Of a stretch of 64,000 nucleotides of DNA, positions 26,600 through 35,957 are shown piece after piece (position 1 is the stretch's first letter; every line of letters begins with the position of its first letter). Position numbers and translations under genes: made by a program. The DNA is from Paenibacillus sp. LS1 (GTDB lineage: Bacteria > Bacillota > Bacilli > Paenibacillales > Paenibacillaceae), in contig NZ_JAPDOE010000002.1 of the NCBI RefSeq assembly GCF_026013365.1, forward strand, positions 558,001-622,000, in the 5' to 3' direction. Under the pieces are notes generated by a model. It made no database searches. It was not told where the DNA came from and saw only the letters and a list, made by a program, of their open reading frames with translations.

Positions 26600-28624
26600 T
26601 TAGGTGTTTTTCAACGCAGTCGCTTCCACATCGTTGATAAAACGGCGCAATTTCGCAGCCACATCACGATTAATTTCGCCGTTCTCATACAGTTGTTGTA
26701 CCGTATTGCGCTGTTCCTGAATCGCCACCATCTGCAATTCGAGCTTCTCCTGATTGAACGGATCTTCCGTTACACCCTGGTTCCAGGTGCGCAACTTGGC
26801 AATCACCCGCTCATACTTGGCGATGACCGACAACGCTACCACTCGATTACCATCATTTATATGGGCACGGATGGCTTTAATTGCCGCTTCAGAGGTGCGC
26901 AGCTTCACCTGACGGAACAGTTCCGCATTTTCAAGCATGAAAGGTTGGCTTGGTTTCTGGGACCGATTGGTGAACAGATGTCCTAACACACGCCCAATCT
27001 CGCTGACCGAGGTCATAAATTGAGTATTGGTGCGATTCGCCAGCATCATTTCCTTACGATCCAGCCAGCTGTCACATTTGAAGGCCGCATCAGAAGCAAT
27101 GGCATTTTCGTCCAGCATCACTTCGATTTCTTTACGCTCGGCACGAGTGGCAATCAGGTTGATAGCTGTTTCTTGTTTTTGAATATCTTTGCGTTTACCA
27201 GCGGTAAGCTGACCTGCGGCCTGCCTGATGTATTTTGACAGGTCGGAGACGACCGCGAGTGCGGCAGCTTTGTTCTCATCGTTCATTTCGGATTTCACAG
27301 CTCGTATTGCCGCATTCAGCATAATGTCATGTGCTTTCCGTTCTGACTTCTGCGGTGTTTCTTCTGTCGCTTTCCCATCGTCCTTGGCCAGAACAGGAAG
27401 AAACACACTCGCAGCAATTAGGGAGAAGAGAATAACCCCTGCTGCCAGGAAAATGATCAAGTCCCTTTCAGGGAAAGGCGATCCATCCTGAAGCACGTAG
27501 GGAATGGAAAAGGCACCCGCCAATGTCACAGCCCCCCGCACGCCGGAGAGGGAAATAATCGTAATCTCCTTCAATCGTGGTCTGCCAATAGAAGATTTGG
27601 TACGCAGCAATTCATTCCCCTGCCAGAACAGATAGATCCAGAGAAAGCGCAGAATCAGCAGAAGCACCGAGATCAAACTTACATATCCCAACACCTGCAG
27701 ATTATTAAACGAAACATTTTCAAAAATGGTACTCAACACATCCGGGACCTGTACGCCCAAAATAACGAATACAAGACCGTTCAGGATAAATAAAATGACA
27801 GACCATGTGCTCGCAGATACGACCTGCATCTTCAACTGAACCGATTCTGCGCGGTCACGCTCAATGGCGTGAATAATCCCACCTGCTACGACCGCCAAAA
27901 TGCCCGATACACCAATCTCTTCACTCACCAGATAGATGACAAACGGAGTCAAAATTTGCAGCAGCATGTGAATGGTTACATCCTCCATGCCCAGCCTACG
28001 AATCCACACCCCGAGCCTGATTAACAGAAAAGATAACAATGCCCCGACGAGAAGTCCGCCAATCGCAATCAGAATAAAACTGAAGGTTGCATTCGCCAAG
28101 GAAAATACACCTGTAACTGTGGCTGCAATCGCGAATTTGAAGGCGACCAGGCCGGATGCGTCATTCATTAATGCTTCACCCTCAAGAAGCCTATGTATGC
28201 CTTTGGGCAGATGTACCCGGCCAGCCATGGCGCCAACGGCCACCGCATCTGTCGGGGACAGTATGGCTGCAAGAGCAAAAGCAGCGGGTAACGGAATCGA
28301 AGGAATCAGCCAGTGAATGGCATACCCTGCCACGACTACGGTCACAAATACAAGCCCTAGCGCAAGCAGAAGTATCGGTGCACGCAGATTCCATAACTCA
28401 TTCCTTGGTGTTCGCTTACCATCGTTATATAACAAAGGTGCGATGAAAAGCACAAAAAACAATTCCGGATTCAACGGCAAGTGTACCCCCGCAGGAAGTA
28501 GAGCTATAGCTACACCGAGCACGATTTGAATGAGCGGAACGGGAATAAAAGGTACAAACCGGTTCAGGATGTTCGATAAACCGATCAGCACCAGTAAGAC
28601 AAGTACGGCAATAAATATTTCCAT
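26600..28624 (-). CDS. CPA1-family Na+/H+ antiporter (NhaK/YvgP-like)
   Basis: A 674-residue antiporter. About the first 405 residues hold 12 or so membrane segments, with the key acidic region ILSPTDAVAVG and GEALMNDASGLVAF of CPA1 exchangers. The C-terminal 260 residues are hydrophilic, charged and predicted cytoplasmic, as in NhaK/YvgP of B. subtilis, which has a very similar total length. It should expel Na+ or K+ in exchange for protons. It is a single gene whose start ATG follows GGAAAGGAATTGTCATC. Confidence 0.9.
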   Translation of the reverse strand: MEIFIAVLVLLVLIGLSNILNRFVPFIPVPLIQIVLGVAIALLPAGVHLPLNPELFFVLFIAPLLYNDGKRTPRNELWNLRAPILLLALGLVFVTVVVAGYAIHWLIPSIPLPAAFALAAILSPTDAVAVGAMAGRVHLPKGIHRLLEGEALMNDASGLVAFKFAIAATVTGVFSLANATFSFILIAIGGLLVGALLSFLLIRLGVWIRRLGMEDVTIHMLLQILTPFVIYLVSEEIGVSGILAVVAGGIIHAIERDRAESVQLKMQVVSASTWSVILFILNGLVFVILGVQVPDVLSTIFENVSFNNLQVLGYVSLISVLLLILRFLWIYLFWQGNELLRTKSSIGRPRLKEITIISLSGVRGAVTLAGAFSIPYVLQDGSPFPERDLIIFLAAGVILFSLIAASVFLPVLAKDDGKATEETPQKSERKAHDIMLNAAIRAVKSEMNDENKAAALAVVSDLSKYIRQAAGQLTAGKRKDIQKQETAINLIATRAERKEIEVMLDENAIASDAAFKCDSWLDRKEMMLANRTNTQFMTSVSEIGRVLGHLFTNRSQKPSQPFMLENAELFRQVKLRTSEAAIKAIRAHINDGNRVVALSVIAKYERVIAKLRTWNQGVTEDPFNQEKLELQMVAIQEQRNTVQQLYENGEINRDVAAKLRRFINDVEATALKNT

Positions 28625-28838
28625 GATGACAATTCCTTTCCGCTATAGAAGTGGTGATACCTTTGTTGTATAGGTTTATTTTAACATAATCCAGTCCTTG
28701 TTATAAAAATGTTGTCATATTCTTATACCCATTCGACTGGCTTCAGACTTGTTTAAATTGAAGATTTCTAATTGATTCTGTATATAAGATGTTACAATAT
28801 GCTCAGGACAATACCCGTTTGGAAAGGAACTTGCATCT

Positions 28839-29138
28839 ATGGCATTTGGAATTAAACGACAGGAGCTTACTACATGGAAAGAACAAGTGGCTCGTGGTGA
28901 GATTGCCTACCTTACTCATTTCTGGATTGACAATCGATTTCCCGGTATCACCAGTGTCACCAAAGTCGGCTGCGCAGATCTGGAACGTCTGGAGTCTTGG
29001 TGTAACGATCATGGACTGGACCCACGATACATTCATCGGCGGCAGCCATTCCCCCACTTTGACCTGATGGGCAGCAAGCAAAAGGAGATTTTGATCCAGA
29101 AAGGCATGACCGACCATTTGGTTCGCTTTCATTTGTAA
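28839..29138 (+). CDS. YneQ-like conserved protein of unknown function
   Basis: A 99-residue soluble protein starting MAFGIKRQELTTWK with ribosome site GGAAAGGAAC upstream. Conserved-looking patches are YLTHFWIDNRFPG, VTKVGCADL and the His/Phe-rich PFPHFDLMG. It resembles B. subtilis YneQ from memory. Function is unknown. An antisense ORF of similar size on the other strand has no such family likeness and is treated as its shadow. The gene is divergent from the antiporter gene. Confidence 0.75.
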   Translation: MAFGIKRQELTTWKEQVARGEIAYLTHFWIDNRFPGITSVTKVGCADLERLESWCNDHGLDPRYIHRRQPFPHFDLMGSKQKEILIQKGMTDHLVRFHL

Positions 29139-29145
29139 AACAACT

Positions 29146-29209
29146 CAAAAACGCCAGTCTTCAAGGTTCATCCCCCCGCAATTAGGGACGAACTCATGAG
29201 GACTGACGT
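29146..29209 (-). terminator. Long-hairpin terminator after the MarR gene
   Basis: On the minus strand a long interrupted stem (GTCAGTCCTCATGAGTTC pairing with GAACCTTGAAGACTGGC) ends in GGCGTTTTTG. It lies between convergent genes and most likely serves the MarR gene. Confidence 0.65.
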
Positions 29210-29235
29210 CTTCGAACCATCAAGTCATATATGGA

Positions 29236-29718
29236 CTACCGATGAATCTGCTCAAACGACTTCATGTTCTCCAGCAGTTTCAGCTCAATTTTCTTCAGCA
29301 TGCCGAACATCTGCTGTTGCTCTTCCTCGGAAAGTGCTTGCAACAATTCCCACGTCATTCGACCGCGATTCGCATTAAGTGTCTTGGCGAGTTGCGTTCC
29401 CTCATCCGTTAGGGACAACCACACAATTCTACGATCTTCTTCACTACGCACCCGCTGGATCAACCCTTCCGTTTCCAGTTGATTCAGTACAATGGTGGTT
29501 GCGCCGGAAGACAAACTGAGTTGTCTGGCCACATCCACCGCCATGCAGCGTTTTTCACGTAAAATCATGCCCAATATATGACTTTTTGTCGGATTCAGTT
29601 TGCAGTTGGTTTCGGTCTTCTGCTGCTGATCCAATACTTTATTTTTATATCTGAAGAAGGCCTCCAACAATTGATCTACATTTGCCAATTGAGAGTTTCG
29701 CTCCGTATCCGGGCTCAT
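29236..29718 (-). CDS. MarR-family transcriptional regulator
   Basis: A 160-residue winged-helix regulator. The recognition region reads MAVDVARQLSLSSGATTIVLNQLETEGLI, followed by the wing RVRSEEDRRIVWLSLTDEG. MarR proteins bind as dimers to palindromes and release DNA on binding small aromatic ligands. The divergent neighbour is an FAD-dependent monooxygenase, so control of that enzyme in response to an aromatic compound is a reasonable inference. The start ATG follows AGGCAGGAGGAACGTTT. Confidence 0.9.
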   Translation of the reverse strand: MSPDTERNSQLANVDQLLEAFFRYKNKVLDQQQKTETNCKLNPTKSHILGMILREKRCMAVDVARQLSLSSGATTIVLNQLETEGLIQRVRSEEDRRIVWLSLTDEGTQLAKTLNANRGRMTWELLQALSEEEQQQMFGMLKKIELKLLENMKSFEQIHR

Positions 29719-29899
29719 AAACGTTCCTCCTGCCTTTCATCATAACCTACCTTTTATTGTAACATATTTACACTATTATGTTTGTGAAAAATGCGCTTGT
29801 TTGGTATATCCTATACTTGACGGGAAGACGTGTGTTTTATTTCGCCATACACCTCTTGCTTTCTTGCGTTGGGTTTGATTATAATAATCTATATCTACA

Positions 29900-29917
29900 A
29901 GTTACTTTTAGTTACTT
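29900..29917. promoter_or_regulatory. Direct repeats in the marR/monooxygenase spacer
   Basis: AGTTACTT occurs twice at exactly 10-bp spacing (29900-29907, 29910-29917) in the 264-bp divergent spacer, 66 bp before the monooxygenase start. One helical turn between repeats suits a protein binding one DNA face. Candidate MarR operator; not palindromic, so confidence is low. Confidence 0.3.
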
Positions 29918-29982
29918 AATGATTTTAATAAATCTGTTGTTATAAAGTAAATAAAGCGTCACCATTATATTGCAAGGGACTT

Positions 29983-31104
29983 ATGCACATGAATCAGAAT
30001 TTACAATCACCATTAAAAACGGATGTTTGCATCGTCGGCGCAGGTCCTGGCGGTGCTTTGCTATCTTATCTGCTGAATCAAAAAGGAATCTCCACGATTC
30101 TCATTGAGAGACAACCACACCTGCACAAGTCGTTCCGCGGGGAGTTACTCAATGTGGACGGCGAAGCGATCCTAAGTAAACACGGCCTCTATTCACTCAT
30201 CCAGGAACGTGGAGCGCTGCTCTTGGAAGAGATTCAGTATTGGGAGAATGGAAAGATTATTCATACGGTATCACCGGGTAATGGAGAATCTCATGTCGGG
30301 ATTCATGTACCCCAAAATCATCTCCTGGAAGCCATCGTATCACACGCTCAGCAGCACAGTACAAATGAACAAGTGTTGTTTAATACCATCATGACCGGTT
30401 TGTTACGAGACAAGAGCGGCCAGACCGTTGGCATTAACATTCGGCAGAACGGCGTTCCTGCCTCCATCGAAGCATCCGTGATTGTGGGTGCAGATGGCAG
30501 ATACTCTGCTGTACGCAAACATTCCGGTTTGACTCCCGAGATTCGCAAGCACGGATATGACCTGTTATGGGCACGTATTCCGGCACCTGTAGGTTGGGAA
30601 CCAGCTGTTCGGATGGCCAGTATGGATGGGCAACAGCTTGCACTGTTCTCCCAATTCGGTGGTTATGTTCAGATCGGATGGAACATTCCCGAAGGAGCAT
30701 ACTCCAAGCTGCGAGAGCAACCGATTGCTCCTTTTGTAGATAAACTTGTATCTGCTTTTCCTTGCCTGTCTGATTCTGTAGCTGCCAACATTCAGAGCTG
30801 GAGTGATTTTGTTCTGTTATCTGTTGAAAGCAGCTATTGCCAATCATGGGCACAGGACAATGTTGTGCTCATCGGTGATGCCGCTCATACGATGACGCCA
30901 ACCGGTGCGTTTGGACTGAATGCCGCGCTCGAAGACGCAGACGTGCTCTCAGAACTGCTTGTTCGAATGGCCGCCGATCAATTCGGGTCCATTGCATTGC
31001 TTCAGGAGCTTCAGGCAATCCGCGGAGCAAAGGTACAACAGCAACTTGCACGGCAAGTGGAGATGGAATCCTCTTTCCAGCAGCGGTATGAATCATTTCT
31101 CTAA
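29983..31104 (+). CDS. FAD-dependent monooxygenase
   Basis: A 373-residue flavoprotein of the p-hydroxybenzoate hydroxylase-like group. The N-terminal Rossmann motif is VCIVGAGPGGALLSYLL with Glu/Arg in LIERQ. The mid-protein VGADGRYSAVRK (DG motif) and the second FAD motif VVLIGDAAHTMTPTGAFGLNAAL are clear. It should hydroxylate or epoxidise an aromatic or polyketide-like substrate using NAD(P)H and O2. Two ATG codons at 29983 and 29989 are possible; the second has the better spacing from AAGGGA. It is divergent from a MarR regulator, which points to detoxification or antibiotic modification. Confidence 0.9.
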   Translation: MHMNQNLQSPLKTDVCIVGAGPGGALLSYLLNQKGISTILIERQPHLHKSFRGELLNVDGEAILSKHGLYSLIQERGALLLEEIQYWENGKIIHTVSPGNGESHVGIHVPQNHLLEAIVSHAQQHSTNEQVLFNTIMTGLLRDKSGQTVGINIRQNGVPASIEASVIVGADGRYSAVRKHSGLTPEIRKHGYDLLWARIPAPVGWEPAVRMASMDGQQLALFSQFGGYVQIGWNIPEGAYSKLREQPIAPFVDKLVSAFPCLSDSVAANIQSWSDFVLLSVESSYCQSWAQDNVVLIGDAAHTMTPTGAFGLNAALEDADVLSELLVRMAADQFGSIALLQELQAIRGAKVQQQLARQVEMESSFQQRYESFL

Positions 31105-31169
31105 AACCCGTTAAACCAGATAAAATAACCGGTTAAACTTCAAGTGGGATACAAATACCTCCCAAATGC

Positions 31170-31214
31170 CCAAACAGCCGATCACTTCCTCGTGGAGAAG
31201 AATCGGCTGTTTGG
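31170..31214 (+). terminator. Terminator after the monooxygenase gene
   Basis: A perfect 13-bp stem CCAAACAGCCGAT/ATCGGCTGTTTGG (31170-31182 and 31202-31214) followed by CTTATTT, 66 bp after the stop. It can also act on the minus strand for the small gene at 31253-31483. Confidence 0.8.
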
Positions 31215-31252
31215 CTTATTTAAACTCTTTTATATGTAATCCGTATCCTTCT

Positions 31253-31483
31253 TCATTTTCGTTTGCGTGGAGCAAATGAGTCCTCTCGGGATGCCCCTTC
31301 TTGATTACCATCAACGTCCTTCGGATAGGAAGACATGTTATCTTTTTCATATATCGCTTTCTCCAAATTGCTTAAGCGGCGCAGGACTTGTTTGCTTTTA
31401 CGAACGATATATACAATACCAATGATCAACAGGATTAACATCAAAGAAAATATAATTATCCCCTGATAAAAGACAAATGACAT
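31253..31483 (-). CDS. Small single-pass membrane protein
   Basis: A 76-residue protein. One strong membrane segment lies at about residues 7-28, followed by a positively charged cytoplasmic region (RKSKQVLRRL), an amphipathic heptad-like stretch LRRLSNLEKAIYEK and a polar tail ending in RKRK. The ribosome site AAGGAGGTGG 5 bp before the ATG is excellent, which supports a real gene. No family recognised and no function proposed. It is flanked by terminators. Confidence 0.6.
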   Translation of the reverse strand: MSFVFYQGIIIFSLMLILLIIGIVYIVRKSKQVLRRLSNLEKAIYEKDNMSSYPKDVDGNQEGASREDSFAPRKRK

Positions 31484-31622
31484 GAATCCACCTCCTTATT
31501 GAAAACGATTTCTTTCTATCATTCTAACCCGAATGAGCTAGGATGTGAACCCGACTAGAAGTTTCGCTTGTGGAGTAGGAAAAAAACAGCCTGACACGAT
31601 AACAGTATCTTCTCACCTGTTC

Positions 31623-31665
31623 AAAAAGAAAAAAAGGTGGTATTCCTGATCAGGGATACCACCTT
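31623..31665 (-). terminator. Terminator after locus 3
   Basis: On the minus strand a 10-bp stem AAGGTGGTAT/ATACCACCTT with a further inner CCTGATCAGG palindrome is followed by TTTTTTTCTTTTT. It ends the locus 3 transcript, 40 bp after the GH2 stop. Confidence 0.9.
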
Positions 31666-31705
31666 AAACCTCGAATAAAAATCGAAATTTATTATTATCA
31701 ATATT

Positions 31706-34285
31706 TCATCCTTCTCTGCCGTTTATGGCACTAACTCGAAGTTCCGTCAGTGGCAGAGACGACTGCTCCGGATGACGCAGTCTCACTGTCCGGCTCTCAC
31801 CGGGGAGCAGATCGAAATAGTTGTCACTGAATCGGACACGTCCAAGGGGGAGCTCCAGCTTCACCAATCGTGCTATCGCACCACTGGCCGTAACCGTTAC
31901 AGACTGTTCCTCTTCGTTCACATGTACACTCAATTGAGACTCAGGCAAAGTCACATCCTTAGGATCACGCAAGAAGTACCGATTGTTCGGCGCCGCAAAC
32001 CCTTCAGATACCAATTCAATCATCACTTCCTCCGCACGTCTGCCCTGTAGCACCTCTGCTTCAGTTAATTCAGCAATACACAGTGAGGATTGTGAACTTA
32101 CTTCAACAGCATGTGTGCTGGAATAGATCTTCTCTCCATGCAAGCCATAGACATTGAGCAGTAGCTGCCCTTTCAAGATGTCACGTGTATCGTTCACAAC
32201 CCACAACGCAAGCGGCTCCCCCGGCTCATGCTCCAATGACAACAGGACAGGATGAAAGAATGTTTTCCCGTAATAAAAGGATGCCTTCGGCAGCAGTTCA
32301 TAGTCGATCATGGACCAGCTTGTCCCCGGCCAACTATCGTTCAATTGCCACACGAGCGCGCCGCTGTTACGGTGATTAATGCGCCGGAAATGTTCAATCC
32401 CATAGCGCAATCCTTCTGCCTGAGTCAGCATGGAATAGTTCATGTACTCTTCTATATTTTGCGGAATGCCTGTGTAGCCCTCCATCAGCAAAATACCTTT
32501 CTGGTGATTGGTATCCTTGTTACGGTAGGCCATCTCGGGACTGCCCCAGTAAAACTGCCCTGCGGGCATATTTTTCTCCAGCGTGTAACGATTGGCCGAG
32601 GCATGCATACCGAACTCACTGCTGAACAGTGCATAGTCCTTTTTATAATTTTTAAACGTTACACCTTCAATACTGTAGTCAAGCAGCGGTGGCTCTCCAT
32701 GCTTCCTCGGATAGACCGACCCGTGCCATACCTGCCAATTGTGGCGATCCCCTACATCCGGATCATTGGCATCCTGACCATTACTGTCCCCGAACGGCGA
32801 AGAAGGCCAATATGGACGGGACAGATCCAATCGCTCCAGCACCTCAGGAATCAGCTCATGATAGATCTGTTCACCATAGAACGGACTAGTAATATCTCCA
32901 CTCGCAGACTTCATATCATAGAGCCAATCAATCTCATTATTGCCACACCAGATGGCGAGCGAGGCACGATTGCGCAGGCGCAGGACATTGTTCTCCACCT
33001 CTTGCCGTACATTGTCCATGAAATCACGATTGAAATCCGGGAATAATGCATTCGCAAATGCAAAGTCCTGCCACACCAACACCCCTTGCCGATCACATTC
33101 ATCGTAGAAGACATCCTTCTCATATATGCCTCCGGCCCAGACACGCAGCATGTTCATATGCCCTTCCACCGACAGCTCGACAAGCTCACGATACCGGGAA
33201 TTCGGGATGGCACCAATCAGTTGGTCAGCCGGAATCCAGTTGGCACCCTTCGCGTAGATCTTCACTCCGTTCAGGATAAAAGCAAATGCATCTTCACCCT
33301 GTTCATTGTGCAGGGCAAGCTCAATCGTTCGTAACCCATAAGGCTCACTATAACGATCCACCTCCGCCCCATCTGCGTACAACGTAACCTCCAGCGTGTA
33401 CTGATAAGGCTCACCCAGATCATGAGTCCACCATAACTGAGGTGACGTAACGTTCAATGTGGTATCTGCCTTGCCACCTTCTATAGGCAGTTCAGTGGCA
33501 CCTGCCACCTCGTTTCCGCTGCGATCCAGCAGACGGACATCACAGGACGCAACCACAGCTTGCTCGCGTTTCTGTCTGCTCCGGAAAGACAAGACGGATT
33601 TCACATCCGCCGTGACACGTAAAACCGCCAGCTCTGTACTGACTGATTCCGTTCGAGCATACACACTTTCCAACTTGGCGATTGTTCGTTTTTCCAGCCG
33701 CACTTCACCCCAGATCCCCACCGTGACCATGCGTGGACCCCAATCCCAGCCAAAGTTCATCGCAGCTTTGCGCAACCAAGGCCGTTCCTTCGTATACGAG
33801 GACCAATCGAAGGTTTCTTTGTCCCGGTGATGCAGGTGAAGCGGGTCAAACTTGACAGCAATCGCATTCCAGCCACTGCGTACCAGAGCCGTTACATCAA
33901 ATGTATGTGACATGAGCATATTGGCCGTTTTCCCAACTTCATGGCCGTTCACATATACTGTTACAAACGTATCCAATCCTTCGAACACCAGTTCAAAATG
34001 CTCCTCCGTCTCTGCATCTCTCACCAGATTGAAGGTTGTGCGATACCACCATTCCTTCTGCTCGATCCAGCGACTTTTTGCATCATTATGTCCATAGTAA
34101 ACCGGGTCGATAATGCTACGCTCAATCAGTGCAGCGTGTACATCACCAGGTACTTCAGCTCCGATCCAGAAACGGTCATCCAGCGCAGCAGCTGCCACAT
34201 CCATGGCCCGCTTCTCCCCAACTTCAAAATGCTGTATTTTCCATGATCCCGACAAATCCTGACTTGAACTATGCACCTTCATCAT
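31706..34285 (-). CDS. GH2 beta-mannosidase-like enzyme
   Basis: An 859-residue family 2 glycoside hydrolase of the beta-mannosidase type. The sugar-binding domain (about 10-195) has GDVHAALIERSIIDPVYYG and MNFGWDWGPRM. The TIM barrel has the acid/base Glu451 in WCGNNEIDW and the nucleophile Glu557 in LFSSEFGMHA. The C-terminal domain is beta-rich. There is no signal peptide, so it acts on imported mannosides. The ATG at 34285 with GCGAGGG upstream is chosen; an in-frame extension of 45 residues to 34420 is basic, non-homologous and lacks a ribosome site. It is last in locus 3, 88 bp after the regulator. Confidence 0.9.
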   Translation of the reverse strand: MMKVHSSSQDLSGSWKIQHFEVGEKRAMDVAAAALDDRFWIGAEVPGDVHAALIERSIIDPVYYGHNDAKSRWIEQKEWWYRTTFNLVRDAETEEHFELVFEGLDTFVTVYVNGHEVGKTANMLMSHTFDVTALVRSGWNAIAVKFDPLHLHHRDKETFDWSSYTKERPWLRKAAMNFGWDWGPRMVTVGIWGEVRLEKRTIAKLESVYARTESVSTELAVLRVTADVKSVLSFRSRQKREQAVVASCDVRLLDRSGNEVAGATELPIEGGKADTTLNVTSPQLWWTHDLGEPYQYTLEVTLYADGAEVDRYSEPYGLRTIELALHNEQGEDAFAFILNGVKIYAKGANWIPADQLIGAIPNSRYRELVELSVEGHMNMLRVWAGGIYEKDVFYDECDRQGVLVWQDFAFANALFPDFNRDFMDNVRQEVENNVLRLRNRASLAIWCGNNEIDWLYDMKSASGDITSPFYGEQIYHELIPEVLERLDLSRPYWPSSPFGDSNGQDANDPDVGDRHNWQVWHGSVYPRKHGEPPLLDYSIEGVTFKNYKKDYALFSSEFGMHASANRYTLEKNMPAGQFYWGSPEMAYRNKDTNHQKGILLMEGYTGIPQNIEEYMNYSMLTQAEGLRYGIEHFRRINHRNSGALVWQLNDSWPGTSWSMIDYELLPKASFYYGKTFFHPVLLSLEHEPGEPLALWVVNDTRDILKGQLLLNVYGLHGEKIYSSTHAVEVSSQSSLCIAELTEAEVLQGRRAEEVMIELVSEGFAAPNNRYFLRDPKDVTLPESQLSVHVNEEEQSVTVTASGAIARLVKLELPLGRVRFSDNYFDLLPGESRTVRLRHPEQSSLPLTELRVSAINGREG

Positions 34286-34373
34286 TACGCCCTCGCTCCC
34301 CAAGAGCCCTGAGTAATGCCACATCGAAAACGTTTGCAGAAAGAACATGACTCTCTTCTTAATCTGCTCACTT

Positions 34374-35957
34374 CTAACTTCCCGAAGGCTTGAACGATAA
34401 CGCCTCCTCGCGATATTCACTCGGGGTCTTACCTGTATGTTTTTTGAACAGCCTGCTAAAATACTTCACGTCTTCATAGCCGCTGATGGCAGCGACTTCA
34501 CTGACCTTAGCTGGAGACACCGCGAGCATATCCATCGCTCTTCGTATACGCGTATCGGTGACAAAATCACCGAAGGTCACGCCCATTTCTTTTTTAAACA
34601 GTTCACTGAGATGTCCCGGGTGCAAATGAACCTGACCTGCTACCTGTTGCAGACTAATATCCTGTGCCAATGAAGATTCAATATAGCCTATAGCCTTTTG
34701 CACGTGTGCAGCCTGTCCCTGACCCATTCGGCTATGATAGGCATGCATCAGACCATACAGATGATGGAACAGCATATCCCCAAGATCCGTAGCTTCGGCA
34801 TCCGGTTCCGGCAGCCAGGGTTCAAGCCTTGCAGATTCTTCACGCCCTGTCGCTCGCATGGTACGGGTCAGCCAACGATGACCTGCAATGACAACAGAGT
34901 GCAGATAAGCACTGAACGATTCTGGCGTGACTTCCGGTTCTGCCATAAGATTAGCCACAAGTTCCCGCGTCCATGTCGTTAACGTGACCGAATCATTATC
35001 CAGCAGCAAGGTGCCAAGTGTGGTCTCCTCTTCGTGAGTTAATATGGTTTTACCACCTTGGCGATCTTGAACATGCTCATACTGCCATATTTTATAGTCT
35101 ATCAAACCTCGATATCGGAATGCAGTTGAAGCAGTTCTATAGCTCTCGTGCAGATCTGCAGATCCACGAACAGGCAGACCTATCGCTGCGCGCAGGGTGC
35201 ACTTCAATAATTGCTCCACTCGGCGTAAAGCACTCTCCAGCCTGAACGGAAACTCCTGTTCAACAGGTGGCCATGAGACTACACAGATAATTTGCTGTTT
35301 CTCTACATGAGCAATGGCACCAGGTAGCACATCCTCCAGGGTATTCTGCACCGCAAATCGTAATAGTGCATCCGAGGATCGATCCCAGCCCTCTGCTCGA
35401 AGAACCATTACTTGTCTGAGCATCTGCGCATCATTGAAACCATTAACCGCTTCCTTCTGTACACCAGACTGCAAGAATGATGGACAAGGGCCAGAAACAA
35501 TATCACCATCAATGATCCATCCGGCAAACAGCCGCTCTCGGTTCTCCCGCATAAGCTGTCCCTCTCTGGATTTCTCTGCCCACCGTTCTGTGATTCGCTG
35601 TTTGGCCTGTAACACCGTCTTGATGATCTCTTCCGGCTTGCTTGTTTTGAGCAGATAATCGGTAACACCTTGGCGAATCGCCTGCTGGGCATAAGAAAAG
35701 TCATCGTAACCGGATAAAATAATAACCTCCAGTTCAGGTAGCAATCGCAGTCCCTCTTCTGCCAGTTCCAGACCTGATCTGCCTGTCATCCGGATATCCG
35801 TCATCAGGATATGTGGACGTTCCTCCGCCATACGTGTTAATGCCTCCTCTGCCGAGGCAGCAGGTTGAAGAAGTTCAATTCCGAGTTCATGCCAAGCGAT
35901 GACGCTGGCAAGCCCTGTACGAATAATCACTTCATCATCAACAATTAATAGTCTCAT
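34374..35957 (-). CDS. Two-component response regulator, YesN/AraC type (locus 3)
   Basis: A 527-residue regulator. The receiver has LLIVDDE, phospho-acceptor Asp54 in LMTDIRMTG and Lys in YLLKTSKP. The C-terminal AraC domain has YFSRLFKKHTGKTPSEYREE. The ATG overlaps the stop of the kinase gene (ATGA at 35954-35957), so translation is coupled. It probably activates the promoter at the head of locus 3, which lies upstream of its own gene, giving positive feedback. Confidence 0.92.
   Translation of the reverse strand: MRLLIVDDEVIIRTGLASVIAWHELGIELLQPAASAEEALTRMAEERPHILMTDIRMTGRSGLELAEEGLRLLPELEVIILSGYDDFSYAQQAIRQGVTDYLLKTSKPEEIIKTVLQAKQRITERWAEKSREGQLMRENRERLFAGWIIDGDIVSGPCPSFLQSGVQKEAVNGFNDAQMLRQVMVLRAEGWDRSSDALLRFAVQNTLEDVLPGAIAHVEKQQIICVVSWPPVEQEFPFRLESALRRVEQLLKCTLRAAIGLPVRGSADLHESYRTASTAFRYRGLIDYKIWQYEHVQDRQGGKTILTHEEETTLGTLLLDNDSVTLTTWTRELVANLMAEPEVTPESFSAYLHSVVIAGHRWLTRTMRATGREESARLEPWLPEPDAEATDLGDMLFHHLYGLMHAYHSRMGQGQAAHVQKAIGYIESSLAQDISLQQVAGQVHLHPGHLSELFKKEMGVTFGDFVTDTRIRRAMDMLAVSPAKVSEVAAISGYEDVKYFSRLFKKHTGKTPSEYREEALSFKPSGS

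Noticed and set aside
28803..29132. 109-codon minus-strand open frame opposite the YneQ-like gene
   Set aside because: The plus-strand frame has a ribosome site and a family-like sequence; this one is its shadow.
34286..34420. Longer start for the GH2 mannosidase
   Set aside because: The 45-residue extension is basic, lacks a ribosome site and does not resemble the family N-terminus; the ATG at 34285 has a good ribosome site.
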